Origin: Nonomuraea basaltis
GTDB taxonomy: Bacteria > Actinomycetota > Actinomycetes > Streptosporangiales > Streptosporangiaceae
NCBI RefSeq assembly: GCF_005893125.1
Contig: NZ_VCJS01000007.1
Location: 62,001-126,000 of the forward strand
Length of the DNA stretch: 64,000 nucleotides
Direction of reading: 5' to 3'
A program made the position numbers and the translations under genes. Below are positions 26,378 to 36,264 of the stretch, piece after piece (the first letter of the stretch is position 1; each line of letters begins with the position of its first letter). A model generated the notes under the pieces. It was not told the origin of the DNA and did not search any database. It was given only the letters and a program-made list of their open reading frames with translations.

Positions 26378-27916
26378 GAGGACGACTCCTACGGTCCGCG
26401 CGGCACACAGGTACGGGCGAGAGAGCGTCAGGGCGGTCGCGGTGAGGGCCATCCCGGCCAGGACGGGCGCGAGGTGCCAGAGGTCGACGTACCCGATGGC
26501 CAGGTGGGCGACGACGGCGGGCACGAACCCTGCCACGGCGGCGAGCGCCAGCGTCCACCACACCCACGACTCGCCGCGCCGCCATCCCCAGGCGCTCAGC
26601 AGGGTGATCGCCGCGGCGGCCGCCATCAGCGCCCCGCCGAACCCGGCCCTGTCGTGCGCGATGAACGGCAGCAGCCGCGTGTTGGCTGCCTGAAGCACGT
26701 CCGGCCCGGTTCCCAGGAACTCCAGGTCGCTCGGGACGAAGATCCCGGTGAGGCCGACAGCCGACACGGCCACGCCGCCGGCGAACAGCCCGGTCCCGAT
26801 GATCACCATGAGGAGCTGGCCGGTGAGCGCCCGATGACGCTCGCGTTCCGGGCCTTCCGGGCGGGACGTCCACCGGGGGCGGTCCGGGCGCCGCCGGGTC
26901 GCGGCCAGGAACATGGGGAAGAGCGCGGCGGCCAGCGTGGAGTGCAGCGGCTCCACGTACCCGTGGGCGAAGAGGTAGAAAACGGCGGCGAACCCGATGC
27001 ACCCGGAGACCAGGTACGCCTCGCGCGCCCACGGCCACCCGCGGCGCATGCCCCCGGCGGCGAGGCCCGCGTAGAGGACGCCGACGGCCACCATCGTGCC
27101 CGCCAGCGTGATCCGGTCGTGCCGCAGGAAGTGGACCAGGTGGTGGTTGACGGCGTGCAGCGCGTCCCGGTCCATGCCGAGGAAGGCGCGGTCGTACCAG
27201 AGCAGCACCGGCCCGAGCGCGACCGCGGCGGCCACGAGCCCGGCGACCGCGATGACGGCGCCGGTCACCAGCCCCCACCACCAGGCGGGCCACCGGCGGG
27301 GATCGCGGCCGGCGTCCCGCGGCGAGGGGGCCGGCGCGGTGGGGGTCGCCGCCTCCATCACCCGCCCGAACCACCCGGGTCCCGCCTCGATCAGCAGGGC
27401 CGGGGTGGCGAGTACGGCTTTGGCGGGATTCGCAATGGTACGGGCGGCCAGGTCGGCGGATGGGGAGACGAGACGAACGATGTCCGGGCCGCCGCCTGCC
27501 GGCAGGACGGCGTCCACGTGCGGTGCCAGGGCGGCGGCCACAGCCGGATCCTCCGTCCGTACCAGCACCGGCGCGCGCCTGCCCGCCGCCGCCTCCCGTA
27601 CCAGCGGCACGTCCGCGAGCCCGACCGGATCCACCAGGATCAGCCCCGCCCCGATCGGCGGCAGCGCCCGTACGGCGTCCCGCGCCACCGCCGGCGGCAC
27701 CGCCGCCCCCAACCGGCTGCGTACCGGAACCCCGCCCACCGCGCCCGCCAGGTGCGCCGGCGGATGCCGGTGGCCGAGGAGCCGCGCGACCGCCCATCCG
27801 CCACCGGGGAGTGACCCCGTCCAGGCCAGCACCCGCAGCGCCGCCCGCCGCGACCGCCGCACGCCCAGCAGCGCCCCCGCGATCCCCCGCAGCGGCTGGT
27901 ACGTCCAGTCAGGCAT
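26357..27916 (-). CDS. Multi-pass membrane protein with soluble N-terminal domain
   Basis: A 519-residue protein I do not recognise fully. Residues 1-190 are soluble and contain alternating beta/alpha segments (PVRSRLGAAVPP, AGLILVDPVGLADVPLV, APVLVRTEDPAVAAALAPHVDAVLPAGG) reminiscent of a TIM barrel such as a dihydroorotate-dehydrogenase-like fold, but short and without clear cofactor motifs. From about residue 210 there are roughly eight membrane helices, starting WWWGLVTGAVIAVAG. The ATG overlaps the end of the upstream monooxygenase gene by 8 nt, so both are likely cotranscribed from the TetR-type promoter region. Confidence 0.7.
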   Translation of the reverse strand: MPDWTYQPLRGIAGALLGVRRSRRAALRVLAWTGSLPGGGWAVARLLGHRHPPAHLAGAVGGVPVRSRLGAAVPPAVARDAVRALPPIGAGLILVDPVGLADVPLVREAAAGRRAPVLVRTEDPAVAAALAPHVDAVLPAGGGPDIVRLVSPSADLAARTIANPAKAVLATPALLIEAGPGWFGRVMEAATPTAPAPSPRDAGRDPRRWPAWWWGLVTGAVIAVAGLVAAAVALGPVLLWYDRAFLGMDRDALHAVNHHLVHFLRHDRITLAGTMVAVGVLYAGLAAGGMRRGWPWAREAYLVSGCIGFAAVFYLFAHGYVEPLHSTLAAALFPMFLAATRRRPDRPRWTSRPEGPERERHRALTGQLLMVIIGTGLFAGGVAVSAVGLTGIFVPSDLEFLGTGPDVLQAANTRLLPFIAHDRAGFGGALMAAAAAITLLSAWGWRRGESWVWWTLALAAVAGFVPAVVAHLAIGYVDLWHLAPVLAGMALTATALTLSRPYLCAARTVGVVLSAAPHR

Positions 27917-29120
27917 CGGTCCCCGCCCCTCCACCCGACCCGAGGGGCGCCCTTCCCCGTTCCCGCACCTCGGGCGGCGTCCACCCGAGGACGGGATCCA
28001 TCGACCGCAGCAGCACCCCGGGCGGCACCAGACGGGCGGCGAGGTTCCGCAACCACGCCCCCGGCGGCCACGCCACCAGGCCCGCCGTCCCCAGCCGGGC
28101 CGACCGGCGCGCGATCGCCTGAGTGCGCGGCCGCCGCACCAGGTCGTACCGCGCGAGCGCCGCGTCCACGTCCGGAGCCGTCCGCAGGCAGGCGGCGAGC
28201 GTGACCGCGTCCTCCAGCGCCGTGCCCGCCCCCTGCCCCAGCGTCGGCTCCATCGCGTGCGCCGCGTCCCCCAGCAGCGCCACCCTCCCACGTACGTAGG
28301 AGGCCAGCGGCGGCGCCTCGTACACGTCGTGCCGCAGCACGGCCTCCTCGGGCACGGCCGCCAGCAGCTCCGGGACGGGATCGGGCCAGCCGCCGAACCT
28401 GCGCATGAGCCCGGCGTACGCGTCCTCTCCGCCGCCTTCGGGGACCCGGGCCGCCGCGAAGCAGTAGAACCTCCCGCCGGGCAGCGCCGCGAACCCGATC
28501 CGCTCGCCCCGTCCCCAGAACAGCGCCCCCTCGTCGCCCCGCCCGCGCAGCGGCTCGGTCACCATCCGCCACGCGGTGCACCCGGCATACCGGGGAGCCG
28601 CCGCCTCCGGCCATCCTTGCCGCCGCACCTGGCTGCGTACCCCGTCAGCGCCCACCACCAGGTCCGCCCGCGTCCGCCCGCCCCGGTGCTCGGCCACCAT
28701 CCCGTCGCCGTCCGGCCGCACGGCCCGCACCTCGCTGCCCGCCCGCAGCAGCTCCGCCGGCAGCGCCGCCACGAGCACCCGCATCAGCTCGGGCCGGTGC
28801 ACCATGAGCAGCGGCCACCCGTGCCGCCGTGCGACGCCGGCGTTGTCCGTCCTTGACAGCCACCGCCCGGCCCGGTCCCGCACGCCGCCCACGGTCTCCA
28901 CCCCGGCGATCGCCCGTACCCGCTCGGCCAGGCCCAGCGCGGCGAGCGCGCGCATGGCGTTCGGCCAGAGCGCCAGGCCCGCCCCGATCTCGCTGAACTC
29001 CCCGGCCCGCTCCAGCACGGTCACCCGCCACCCGATCCGGTGCAGCGCGATCGCCGCCGCCAGCCCGCCTATCCCTCCACCGACCACAACCGCAGCAGGC
29101 ATGACCAGCACCCCCGGCAT
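27909..29120 (-). CDS. FAD-dependent monooxygenase (PHBH-type)
   Basis: A 403-residue class A flavoprotein monooxygenase. VVVGGGIGGLAAAIALHRIGWRVTVLER at the N terminus binds FAD, RADLVVGADGVRSQVR is the DG motif, and VALLGDAAHAMEPTLGQGAGTALEDA is the GD motif. Such enzymes hydroxylate aromatic or polyketide-like substrates. Start is ATG 29120 or, six codons in, ATG 29102. The upstream region carries a promoter bracketed by two TetR-like palindromes. Followed with an 8-nt overlap by the membrane protein gene. Confidence 0.9.
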   Translation of the reverse strand: MPGVLVMPAAVVVGGGIGGLAAAIALHRIGWRVTVLERAGEFSEIGAGLALWPNAMRALAALGLAERVRAIAGVETVGGVRDRAGRWLSRTDNAGVARRHGWPLLMVHRPELMRVLVAALPAELLRAGSEVRAVRPDGDGMVAEHRGGRTRADLVVGADGVRSQVRRQGWPEAAAPRYAGCTAWRMVTEPLRGRGDEGALFWGRGERIGFAALPGGRFYCFAAARVPEGGGEDAYAGLMRRFGGWPDPVPELLAAVPEEAVLRHDVYEAPPLASYVRGRVALLGDAAHAMEPTLGQGAGTALEDAVTLAACLRTAPDVDAALARYDLVRRPRTQAIARRSARLGTAGLVAWPPGAWLRNLAARLVPPGVLLRSMDPVLGWTPPEVRERGRAPLGSGGGAGTDA

Positions 29121-29126
29121 CGTTTC

Positions 29127-29142
29127 TTGAGCGACTGCTTAA
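29127..29142. promoter_or_regulatory. TetR-type operator, proximal site
   Basis: TTGAGCGACTGCTTAA, an imperfect palindrome (5 of 6 bp per arm), covering the expected transcription start of the monooxygenase operon and ending 6 bp before its first ATG. Confidence 0.6.
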
Positions 29143-29147
29143 AACGT

Positions 29148-29176
29148 ACGATAGGGGGATTTGAGCGATTGCTCAA
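29148..29176 (-). promoter_or_regulatory. Minus-strand promoter with TetR-type operator over the -35
   Basis: On the minus strand TTGAGC (29176-29171), a 17-bp spacer and TATCGT (29153-29148) make a plausible housekeeping promoter. The perfect palindrome TTGAGC-GATT-GCTCAA at 29161-29176 covers the -35. With the proximal site it brackets the promoter, as expected for repression by a TetR-family protein. Confidence 0.6.
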
Positions 29177-29270
29177 CTGCATGATCGGCTGCACGGGCTG
29201 CGATCCGCGGCACATGTCACAGGTCGCAGGTGTACAGCCGGGCACGAGACCTGCGGGGGATCGTCAAGGC

Positions 29271-30245
29271 TCATGGTCCTGGCATGGCAGGACGCCGCCA
29301 GGCCGGCTTGATCGGGGCCAGCAGCGACAGGGCGGCCAGCGCGAAGGCCGGCAGCAGGGCCCAGCGCAGCACCAGATGGCTCACCTCCTCGGTCTTGGTC
29401 ATCGTGCCGAGCGAGGTGCCGATGCTCTGATACACCTCATCCAGCGAGCTGGCCGTCTGGGCGTCGTAGGCCCGCCCGGCCGTGCCGTCGGCGAGGGCGC
29501 GCAGCGTTTCGGCGTTCGGCGGGACCGGCATCTGGCGGCCGTCGAGCTCCACGGTGCCCTCCGGGGTGCCGAAGGCGATGGTGGAGACCGGCACCTTGCT
29601 CCGGGCCGCCTCCCGCGTGGCCTCGGACACGATCCGGCCGGAGGTGTTGTCGCCGTCGGACAGCAGCACGATGGCCGCCGGCGGCGGGTCGCTTGCCGCC
29701 TGCTGGTCGAAGGAGCGGATCGTCTCCAGGCCGGAGAAGACCGCCTCGCCGATGGCGGTGCCGGGCGCCGGTTGGAGCGCGTCGATCGCCCGTACGACCG
29801 CGGTGTGCTCCACCGTTGGCGAGACCAGCACCGCCGCGGATCGGGCGAAGGACACCAGGGCCACGTTGAACCGTTCGGGCAGGCGCGTGATGAACCTCTT
29901 GGCCGAGGACTTGGCCGCCTGCAACCGGGACGGCGGGATGTCGGTGGCGACCATGGACAGCGATACGTCGATCGCCACGATGATCGTGGCGCGATCCCGG
30001 GGCACCTGAACAGAGGAGACCGGGCGGGCGGCGGCGACGATGAGCATCCCCATCACCAGCGTGAACAGCACCGCCGTCAGATGCCGCGACCAGCCAGGCC
30101 GGGCGGGCGCGATCAGGTCGAGCATCCGCAGGTCCGTGAAGCGCGCGACATAGCGGGGCCGCAGGAACTGAGCGGCGATGTACCCGCCCACGGCAACGGT
30201 CAGCACTGCGAACAACCAGAGCCAGCCGGCGGCCTGAAAGGTCAT
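29271..30245 (-). CDS. VWA domain membrane protein (BatA-like)
   Basis: A 324-residue membrane-anchored von Willebrand factor A protein. Two N-terminal hydrophobic segments, a VWA domain with the MIDAS start DVSLSM near residue 97 and [10 protein letters not shown] later, and a C-terminal membrane helix match the BatA/CglA-like proteins usually found next to MoxR ATPases. No MoxR or DUF58 gene is adjacent, so the usual operon is incomplete here or lies elsewhere. GGAGG before ATG 30245 sets the start. Role likely in envelope or chaperone function; unproven. Confidence 0.85.
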   Translation of the reverse strand: MTFQAAGWLWLFAVLTVAVGGYIAAQFLRPRYVARFTDLRMLDLIAPARPGWSRHLTAVLFTLVMGMLIVAAARPVSSVQVPRDRATIIVAIDVSLSMVATDIPPSRLQAAKSSAKRFITRLPERFNVALVSFARSAAVLVSPTVEHTAVVRAIDALQPAPGTAIGEAVFSGLETIRSFDQQAASDPPPAAIVLLSDGDNTSGRIVSEATREAARSKVPVSTIAFGTPEGTVELDGRQMPVPPNAETLRALADGTAGRAYDAQTASSLDEVYQSIGTSLGTMTKTEEVSHLVLRWALLPAFALAALSLLAPIKPAWRRPAMPGP

Positions 30246-30447
30246 GCGTCCTCCCCAGGACCCAAGCGGCGCTCGGGGGGTCACACGCCGAGTCTAGTTC
30301 CGCGCCCCTGGAGCGGGCGCAGGAGGACGCGCGAGGCCTCTCAAGCGGGCCGGGGCCGAGGAGTACGCCGGTTGGTTCAGGGCGCCGGCCGACGCGACGC
30401 GGGCTTCACCGCGGGCAAGCCGCCGATCCCATAGGTCCCCGGCGGTG

Positions 30448-31650
30448 TCAGCCGAGCAGTGTGTGCGCGAGTCCGATCACGGCGCCGGCGGCGATGTACC
30501 AGGCGTTGTTGAGCTTGGTCTTCCACAGCAGCGCCAGGGTGAGCAGGGCGATGGCGGCGGTGAGCGGGTCGATGATCGCGGTCTGGCCGAGCTGGAAGGA
30601 CACGCCGGCCATGAGGGCGAGTGCGGCGGCGTTCAGGCCGTCGAGCAGGGCGGAGGTCCACTCGCTTGAGCGGAGCTTGTCGGTGAGCTTGGTGAGCAGG
30701 CCGACGAAGACGAACGAGGGCAGGAAGATGGCCACGGTCGCCAGGAACGCGCCGAGCGGACCGGCGATCACGTAGCCGAGGAAGGTGGCGGTGGTGAAGA
30801 CCGGGCCGGGGGTGACCTGCCCGATCGAGACGGCGTCGATGAGCTGCTGGTTGGTGATCCAGCCGAGCCGGTCGACGAAGTCGCCGCGCAGGAACGCCAG
30901 CAGCACGTACCCGCTGCCGTACAGCACTGCGCCGATCTTGATCATGGTGGCGAACAGCTGGGCGAGCTGGCCGCCGGTGGGGTCGGCGAACACGGGGGAT
31001 CCGCCGAGGGTGAGCAGGGGCGCGGCGAGCACTCCTCGCAGCCGGTCCGGGCGTGGCGGGCGGCGCAGCAGGTGGGCCGCGGCGGCCAGCAGTGCTCCGG
31101 CGGCCAGCACGAGCAGCTCGTTGACGCCCAGCACGTAGCCGGCCAGCGCGGCGACTGCCAGCGCGCCCAGCCAGACGTTTTTGATGACGGTGCGGAGCAG
31201 GCCGAACAGGGCGTGCGCGATGATCGCGATCACCACCGGGACGATGCCGTAAAGGATGCCCTCCGCCGCGGGCGTGCTCCCGTAGGTGACATACGCCCAG
31301 GCCAGCGCGGTGACGATGAGCGCGGCCGGGAGGATGAAGCACACCCCGGCGGCGACCAGGCCGCGCCCGCGGGCACGATCGAAGCCCAGGTGGATGGCCA
31401 GCTCGGTGGAGTTGGGGCCGGGGATGAGGTTGGTGGCGCCCATCAGGTCCACGAACCGCTGGTCGCTGACCCAGCCGCGGCGGCGTACCAGCTCATCACG
31501 CATCATCGCGGTGTGCGCGGCGGGGCCGCCGAAGGCGATGGTGCCCAGCTTCAAGAACAGCAACGCCACCTCCCGGGTCGCGCGCCAGGAGGAACGCGGG
31601 ACGCCGTGGTCGGGATCGTCCGCCTGGCCGCCGGTGTGGTGCTCGTCCAC
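30448..31650 (-). CDS. chrA: Chromate efflux transporter ChrA (CHR family)
   Basis: A 400-residue membrane protein made of two homologous CHR halves. The first begins LFLKLGTIAFGGPAAHTAMM and has GATNLIPGPNSTELAIHLG; the second has FATMIKIGAVLYGSGYVLLAFLRGDFV and VSIGQVTPGPVFTTATFLGY. Long-chain CHR proteins export chromate, though some members may move other oxyanions. A GTG at 31650 with GGGA upstream is the likely start. A PadR regulator gene lies 124 bp upstream on the same strand, and identical palindromes precede both genes. Confidence 0.9.
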   Translation of the reverse strand: MDEHHTGGQADDPDHGVPRSSWRATREVALLFLKLGTIAFGGPAAHTAMMRDELVRRRGWVSDQRFVDLMGATNLIPGPNSTELAIHLGFDRARGRGLVAAGVCFILPAALIVTALAWAYVTYGSTPAAEGILYGIVPVVIAIIAHALFGLLRTVIKNVWLGALAVAALAGYVLGVNELLVLAAGALLAAAAHLLRRPPRPDRLRGVLAAPLLTLGGSPVFADPTGGQLAQLFATMIKIGAVLYGSGYVLLAFLRGDFVDRLGWITNQQLIDAVSIGQVTPGPVFTTATFLGYVIAGPLGAFLATVAIFLPSFVFVGLLTKLTDKLRSSEWTSALLDGLNAAALALMAGVSFQLGQTAIIDPLTAAIALLTLALLWKTKLNNAWYIAAGAVIGLAHTLLG

Positions 31651-31707
31651 TGCTGTCGTCCCTTCGTAGGTGGGGAAGGTGGCCTTGGGAGCACGCCGCC
31701 ACGCATG

Positions 31708-31717
31708 CCGATATCGG
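31708..31717. promoter_or_regulatory. Palindromic site upstream of chrA, likely PadR operator
   Basis: CCGATATCGG, 57 bp upstream of the chrA start codon, in the gap between padR and chrA. The same 10 bp recurs at 32136-32145 upstream of the padR gene. Confidence 0.6.
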
Positions 31718-31774
31718 GTCACGATAGCGAGACGCGGATCGGCTCCTGGGGATCGGGGGCCTCCGGCGGCGTCC

Positions 31775-32083
31775 TTATGACCCCATCTCGTCGCCGAGGA
31801 CCTCGCGGGCCAGCTCGGCCAGCGCGGCGCGGTCCTCGGCCAGCGCGGCCCGGCCCGCCTCGGTCGCGGTGTAGATCCGCCGCACCCGGCCGTCGGCCAC
31901 CTCCTGACGGGAGACCAGCAGCCCGTCGGCCTCCAGCCGATGCAGCGTCGGATACAGCGTGCCGGGACTGATCGCATACCCGTGCCGTTTGAGCTCTTCG
32001 GCCATCCACGCCCCGTGGATGTCCTGCTCGGCCGCATGATGCAGGATGTGCAGCCGCACCGCCCCGCGCAGGAACTCCCGCAT
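31775..32083 (-). CDS. PadR family transcriptional regulator
   Basis: A 102-residue winged-helix repressor. HILHHAAEQDIHGAWMAEELKRHGYAISPGTLYPTLHRLEADGLL is the PadR DNA-binding core, followed by RRIYTATEAGRAAL. Regulators of this type precede chrA in many actinobacteria and may sense chromate or a related stress. Its own promoter and that of chrA share the palindrome CCGATATCGG, suggesting autoregulation and control of chrA. Confidence 0.92.
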   Translation of the reverse strand: MREFLRGAVRLHILHHAAEQDIHGAWMAEELKRHGYAISPGTLYPTLHRLEADGLLVSRQEVADGRVRRIYTATEAGRAALAEDRAALAELAREVLGDEMGS

Positions 32084-32135
32084 CCTCCGTCACCGTCCTG
32101 ACTCGACTTCGCCGCACGCTCAGCTTATGACGAAA

Positions 32136-32145
32136 CCGATATCGG
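32136..32145. promoter_or_regulatory. Palindromic site upstream of padR
   Basis: CCGATATCGG, 53 bp upstream of the padR start. A related half site, CCGATGTCG, follows at 32149-32157. Confidence 0.6.
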
Positions 32146-32223
32146 CTGCCGATGTCGCGCTCTGTCACCTCGGCACCTGGCGGCGGGACTGTTCATCTCC
32201 TGTTCGTCCCCTATCGCATCGGC

Positions 32224-32240
32224 GGCCCCCTCTGGGGGCC
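32224..32240 (-). terminator. Hairpin downstream of the Opp operon
   Basis: Perfect 7-bp stem GGCCCCC/GGGGGCC with a 3-nt loop, 10 bp beyond the stop of the last Opp gene on the minus strand. No clear U-tract, as is common in high-GC organisms. Confidence 0.55.
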
Positions 32241-32250
32241 GGTCGCGCGC

Positions 32251-33221
<971 letters not shown>

Positions 33222-33228
<7 letters not shown>

Positions 33229-33296
33229 CGCGTCTCCTGCCTCAGGTCCGATCGCAGTAGCGCCGGGGCTCATCGCGTCTCCTGCCTCAGGTCCGA
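33222..33296. repeat. In-frame tandem duplication at the oppD/oppF junction
   Basis: A 30-bp segment at 33222-33251 is repeated perfectly at 33267-33296, offset by 45 bp (15 codons). Each copy contains the sequence of the last oppD codons, the SD-like GGAG, and ATGAGCC. One copy is the real oppD end; the other is the internal start of oppF. Confidence 0.92.
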
Positions 33297-34265
33297 GCGG
33301 CCCTCCAGCGGGAGCCAGCACGCGTCCTCGTGGCCCGCCGCGCCCGTCAGCCGCGGCTTGTCATCGCAAACAGGAAGCCGGTACGCGCACCGGGGCGCGA
33401 ACGCGCATCCCTCCGGCAGGTCGTACGGCGACACGGACGTCCCCGGGATGGCGGCCAGCCGGCGCGGCCGGGGGCCGGTCACCCGGGGCACCGAGCCGAG
33501 CAGTCCCCAGGTGTAGGGGTGGCGGGGCCGGCGCAGCACCTCGGCGGTGGGCCCGTGCTCGACGGCGCGCCCGCCGTACATGACGAGCACCCGGTCGGCC
33601 AGCTCGGAGACGACCCCGATGTCGTGGGTGATGAGGACGATGGCCGAGCCGTGCCGCTCGCGCAGCCGGCGCATGAGGTCGAGGATCTGCGCCTGCGTGG
33701 TGACGTCCAGGGCGGTGGTCGGCTCGTCGGCGATGAGCAGGCGCGGGTCGCAGGCCAGGGCCAGCGCGATGACGGCGCGCTGGCGCATGCCGCCGGAGAA
33801 CTGGTGCGGGTAGTCGTCCACGCGGCGGGCGGCGTCGGCGATGCCCACCTCCTCCAGCAGCTCGACGGCCCGGACGCGGGCCTGCCGCCGGCTGAGCGGC
33901 CGGTGGGCGCGCAGCTGCTCGGCGATGTGCCAGCCGATGGTGTAGACGGGGGTGAGCGCCGTCATCGGATCCTGGAAGATCATCGCGATGTCGCGCCCGC
34001 GGATGGCGCGCAGCTCCCGGTCGGTGCGGGTAAGCAGGTCGCGGCCGTCGAACAGGGCGGTGCCGGTGACGCGGACGTTCGGATCGCGGATCAGCTTGAG
34101 CAGGCTCAGCATGGACACGCTCTTGCCGGAGCCGGACTCGCCCACGATGCCGAGCACCTGGCCGGGCTCGACGGTGACCGAGAGCCCGTCGACGGCCGTG
34201 ACGGGACCGGTGCGGGTGCGGAAGGTGACCCGCAGGTCGCGGATCTCCAGCAGCGGCTCACCCAC
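33270..34265 (-). CDS. Oligopeptide/dipeptide ABC transporter ATPase (OppD/DppD)
   Basis: A 331-residue ATPase. [18 protein letters not shown] is the Walker [20 protein letters not shown] the signature, [17 protein letters not shown] the Walker B, and [14 protein letters not shown] the C-terminal cysteine motif of peptide-transporter ATPases. The GTG start at 34265 overlaps the permease gene end by 8 nt. Its stop overlaps the upstream copy of the duplicated oppF start as ATGA. Confidence 0.93.
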   Translation of the reverse strand: MGEPLLEIRDLRVTFRTRTGPVTAVDGLSVTVEPGQVLGIVGESGSGKSVSMLSLLKLIRDPNVRVTGTALFDGRDLLTRTDRELRAIRGRDIAMIFQDPMTALTPVYTIGWHIAEQLRAHRPLSRRQARVRAVELLEEVGIADAARRVDDYPHQFSGGMRQRAVIALALACDPRLLIADEPTTALDVTTQAQILDLMRRLRERHGSAIVLITHDIGVVSELADRVLVMYGGRAVEHGPTAEVLRRPRHPYTWGLLGSVPRVTGPRPRRLAAIPGTSVSPYDLPEGCAFAPRCAYRLPVCDDKPRLTGAAGHEDACWLPLEGRSDLRQETR

Positions 34266-35226
34266 GGCGCACCCTCGGGTCGAGCCGGGCGTAAAGGAGG
34301 TCGACCGCCGCGTTGGCGAGGACGACGAAGAACGCGGCGTACAGGACCGTACCCATGATCATCGGCAGGTCGACTTTCTGCAGGGCCTCGTACGTCAGCC
34401 TGCCGACGCCCGGCAGCCCGAAGACCACCTCGGTGAGCAGCGCGGCGCCGCCCACCAGCGCGCCGAAGTCCAGGCCGAAGAGCGAGACGATGGGGATGAG
34501 CGAGCAGCGCAACCCGTGCCGGATGAGGATCCGCCACTCCGAGATGCCCTTGGCCCGGGCGGTGCGCACGTAGTCCTCCTCAAGGGTGGTGACGAGCTCG
34601 GCGCGCAGCAGCCGGGCGTAGATGCCGGCGTACAGGACGGCGAGCGTCAGCCACGGGAACAGCAGATGCAGCGCCCACTGGAGCGGATCCTGGCCGAAGG
34701 GGACGTAGCCGAGCGGCGGCACCCACGAGAACAGGCTCTCGCGCAGCCGGCTCTGCGTCAGCAGGTTGACCACCTCGCCCAGCCAGTAGACCGGCAGCGA
34801 GATGCCGATGACGCCGAGCAGCATGATGATCGGGTCGAGGATCGTGCCGCGCAGCCGGGCGGCCGTGGTGCCCATGACCACGGCGAGCCCCATCCAGATG
34901 AGGGCCGCGCCGAGCACGAGAGAGAGCGTGACCGGCGCCGCCTGCAGCACCTGCGGGATCACCTTCGCGCCGCGGTTGACGTAGGACTCCAGGTCGCGGG
35001 TGACGAACAGGTGGCCCATCATCATGGCGTACCGGACGGGCAGCGGCTGGTCGAGGCCGAAGGAGGCGCGCACCTGGGCGAGCGTCTCCTGGTCGGCGTT
35101 GCGCCCGGCGATGCGGGCGGCCGGGTCGACGCCGGGCGTGGCGAAGAAGATGAGGAACACCAGGACGCTGATCGAGAACAGCACCAGGCCGGCGGAGAGC
35201 AGGCGGCGCAGCAGGAAGCCGGCCAT
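34258..35226 (-). CDS. Peptide ABC transporter permease (OppB/DppB)
   Basis: A 322-residue permease with an N-terminal helix LLRRLLSAGLVLFSISVLVFLIFF, the conserved ARIAGRNADQETLAQVRASFGLDQPLPVRY loop and the EAA-like segment YVRTARAKGISEWRILIRHGLR. This is the OppB class. Its ATG directly follows the stop of the second permease gene with no gap, so translation is coupled. Confidence 0.93.
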   Translation of the reverse strand: MAGFLLRRLLSAGLVLFSISVLVFLIFFATPGVDPAARIAGRNADQETLAQVRASFGLDQPLPVRYAMMMGHLFVTRDLESYVNRGAKVIPQVLQAAPVTLSLVLGAALIWMGLAVVMGTTAARLRGTILDPIIMLLGVIGISLPVYWLGEVVNLLTQSRLRESLFSWVPPLGYVPFGQDPLQWALHLLFPWLTLAVLYAGIYARLLRAELVTTLEEDYVRTARAKGISEWRILIRHGLRCSLIPIVSLFGLDFGALVGGAALLTEVVFGLPGVGRLTYEALQKVDLPMIMGTVLYAAFFVVLANAAVDLLYARLDPRVRRG

Positions 35227-36264
35227 CTACACTCCACCGCGCAGCCGGGCGCCCGGGTCGAGCGCGTGGCGGACGCCGTCGCCGAAGACGTTCAGCGCGA
35301 CGGCGGTGACGGCGATGAGCAGGCCTGGCGCGAGGGCCACGGCCGGCCGGGTGTAGAGCAGCCCGAGCCCGTCGTTGATGATCGTGCCCCAGCTCGCGTC
35401 CGGCGGCTGGACGCCGATGGACAGGAACGACAGCGCCGACTCGATGAGCATGTCGAGTGCCGTCATCATCGGCAGCAGGACGATCAGCGTGGGCAGCACG
35501 TTCGGCAGCAGGTCCTTGCGCATGATGCGCAGGTCGGACGCGCCGACGCCGATCGCCGCCTGGACGAACTCGCGGTTGCGCAGGGCGATCACCTGGCCGC
35601 GGATCGGGCGGGCCGCGTACGGCACGTAGACGGCGGCGATGATGCCGATCGGCACCCAGAGGCTGCCGGCCTCGACGCTGATCGGCCCGACCCGCAGCCC
35701 GCCGGTGAGCAGCACCACCGACAGGCAGATCGCCAGCAGGTAGACGGGGATCGACCACAGCACGTCGAGGATCCGCGACAGCACCGCGTCGACCGCGCCG
35801 CCGGCGTACCCGGCGACGACGCCCACGGTGGTGGCGACCAGGCAGCACAGCAGCGCCGAGGTCACGCCGATGAGCAGGCTGTTGCGCCCGCCGTACAGCA
35901 GCCGGGCCATGACGTCGCGGCCCTGGTTGTCGGCGCCGAGGAAGTAGTGCTCGGGGTCCCAGGTGGGGCCGATGGGGGTGACGCCCAGGCCCAGGCCGGT
36001 GCTGCTGGGCGCCAGCACCGGCACGGTCCGGCCGTCCACCACGGTCGTGCCGGAGATGTTCGACCGGAACGGGTGCGTCCCCGCCACCTGGCCGGCGTAC
36101 GCGGGGGCGAGCAGGCAGGCCACCGCGACCACCAGGAACACCACCAGGCCGGCCATCGCGGCCTTGTCGCGCGCCAGCCGGCCGAGCCCGGCCCGCCACG
36201 GCCCGGCGGGCGCGCGGACGGTGCCGGCCGCGCGCCCCGGATCGATCTCGGACGGCTCGTTCAC
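35227..36264 (-). CDS. Peptide ABC transporter permease (OppC/DppC)
   Basis: A 345-residue permease of the OppC class with a polar N terminus, a first helix near residue 40, HYFLGADNQGRDVMARLLYGGRNSLLIG (class hallmark) near 110, and the EAA-like FVQAAIGVGASDLRIMRKDLLPNVLPTLIV. The GTG start overlaps the binding-protein stop as GTGA. Gene order here is binding protein, OppC, OppB, OppD, OppF. Confidence 0.93.
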   Translation of the reverse strand: MNEPSEIDPGRAAGTVRAPAGPWRAGLGRLARDKAAMAGLVVFLVVAVACLLAPAYAGQVAGTHPFRSNISGTTVVDGRTVPVLAPSSTGLGLGVTPIGPTWDPEHYFLGADNQGRDVMARLLYGGRNSLLIGVTSALLCCLVATTVGVVAGYAGGAVDAVLSRILDVLWSIPVYLLAICLSVVLLTGGLRVGPISVEAGSLWVPIGIIAAVYVPYAARPIRGQVIALRNREFVQAAIGVGASDLRIMRKDLLPNVLPTLIVLLPMMTALDMLIESALSFLSIGVQPPDASWGTIINDGLGLLYTRPAVALAPGLLIAVTAVALNVFGDGVRHALDPGARLRGGV

